From Acidobacteriaceae bacterium (GTDB taxonomy: Bacteria; Acidobacteriota; Terriglobia; Terriglobales; Acidobacteriaceae), in the NCBI GenBank assembly GCA_003134855.1, contig PLCS01000009.1, forward strand, positions 257,911 through 321,910: 64,000 nt of DNA. Direction: 5' to 3'. The notes beneath the pieces are model-generated. The model was not told the DNA's origin. It searched no databases and was given only the letters and a program-made list of their open reading frames with translations. Numbering within the stretch: position 1 is the first letter of the stretch; every line of letters begins with the position of its first letter. The translations under genes were made by a program, and so were the position numbers. Positions 63,611 through 64,000 of the stretch are shown here, piece by piece.

Positions 63611-64000
63611 ATGACCCACCGCTTTGCACGCATTCGCCGCTTTCGCTTCAATCTGCCGCAGCGCATCGCCGCCGGGCTGCTGGCGGTGTTTCTGGCGCAG
63701 GGACTGTGGCTCACCGGCCACCAGACGCTGACCGATCGCGACTACCACTACGCCGACTGCGGACGCAGAAGCTGGGAGCAGCCGGCAAACTTTGCCGCCG
63801 GATTGACCCCTTGCGGTAGTACCCCCGACGGCATTCTGGCCTACCGTCTGGCCGGGCTGCCGCTGACGCTGAATCTGCTCGCCGAGCGCGGGCTGGACAG
63901 CTTCCGCAAGCCCGAAGATCAAGTTGTGCAAACCCAGGGCTGGCTGAGCACGTGGGAGCTACGCCATCAGCTCACACACACTCTGCTGCTGCTGCGTCTG
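63611..64000 (+). CDS. Start of a membrane protein (3' partial)
   Basis: The first 130 residues of a gene that runs off the right edge. A short basic N-terminus (THRFARIRRFRFNLPQRI) leads to a membrane helix (AAGLLAVFLAQGLWLTG), then an outer segment with two cysteines (DYHYADCGRR and TPCGS). The layout would suit a membrane glycosyltransferase such as GT39, but too little is visible to say so. It is divergent from the DUF488 operon, with about 105 bases between them. Confidence 0.55.
   Translation, partial: MTHRFARIRRFRFNLPQRIAAGLLAVFLAQGLWLTGHQTLTDRDYHYADCGRRSWEQPANFAAGLTPCGSTPDGILAYRLAGLPLTLNLLAERGLDSFRKPEDQVVQTQGWLSTWELRHQLTHTLLLLRL

Overview
The window is a G+C-rich, densely coded stretch of a bacterial chromosome with no sign of a plasmid, prophage or complete insertion sequence. 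Several things point to an acidobacterium (Acidobacteriota, Terriglobia/Acidobacteriaceae-like): a large TonB-dependent receptor with an N-terminal carboxypeptidase-regulatory domain, a DUF5666 protein, a winged-helix regulator with a tetratricopeptide-like C-terminus, a bacterial Ig-like lipoprotein, and many short dispersed palindromes between genes. This assignment is an inference from gene style; no rRNA or tRNA gene is present to anchor it.

Layout. 0-11.7 kb: cell-surface functions (a repeat-rich exported protein cut by the window edge, a zinc-ribbon membrane protein, a GT4 glycosyltransferase, a secreted beta-mannosidase with a candidate sigma-54 promoter, a TonB receptor and a DUF5666 protein). 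11.8-18.4 kb: a tightly overlapping minus-strand operon mutS-nagZ-anmK-oligopeptide-binding lipoprotein, which joins mismatch repair to peptidoglycan recycling. 18.6-30.6 kb: mostly housekeeping genes (lepB, carA and carB with a small secreted protein between them, a DapA-like lyase, gpmI, a PLP decarboxylase) and an orphan VapB antitoxin. 30.8-35.4 kb: a repeat-rich stretch with a small lipoprotein, a class II aldolase, a sugar transporter and a HTH-cupin regulator. 35.6-45.2 kb: a CadC-like regulator, a DUF4160/DUF2442 pair, an NfnA/GltA-like flavoprotein pair, an acyltransferase, and an ECF sigma/membrane protein/Spy-like operon. 45.8-52.4 kb: a sensor kinase, a sigma-54 activator and a membrane PP2C phosphatase. 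52.7-64 kb: enolase, a TrbI-like exported protein, a flavin oxidoreductase with an AbrB-like leader, a thioredoxin-like protein, ruvB, an Ig-like lipoprotein, a two-DUF488 plus dual-OB operon, and the start of a membrane protein.

The most unusual signals are: (1) dispersed palindromic repeats of the intergenic kind lying in frame inside mutS and the DapA-like gene, and possibly inside the CadC-like regulator, similar in principle to rickettsial palindromic elements; (2) the overlapping two-DUF488 plus dual-OB operon, whose function is unknown; (3) a CnrYXH-like sigma/anti-sigma/Spy arrangement; (4) an antitoxin-like DNA-binding segment fused to an oxidoreductase start; and (5) a near-consensus sigma-54 promoter before the mannosidase. 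Starts were revised wherever a ribosome-binding site or family alignment argued for it. All functional calls come from reading motifs by eye; no database search was run.
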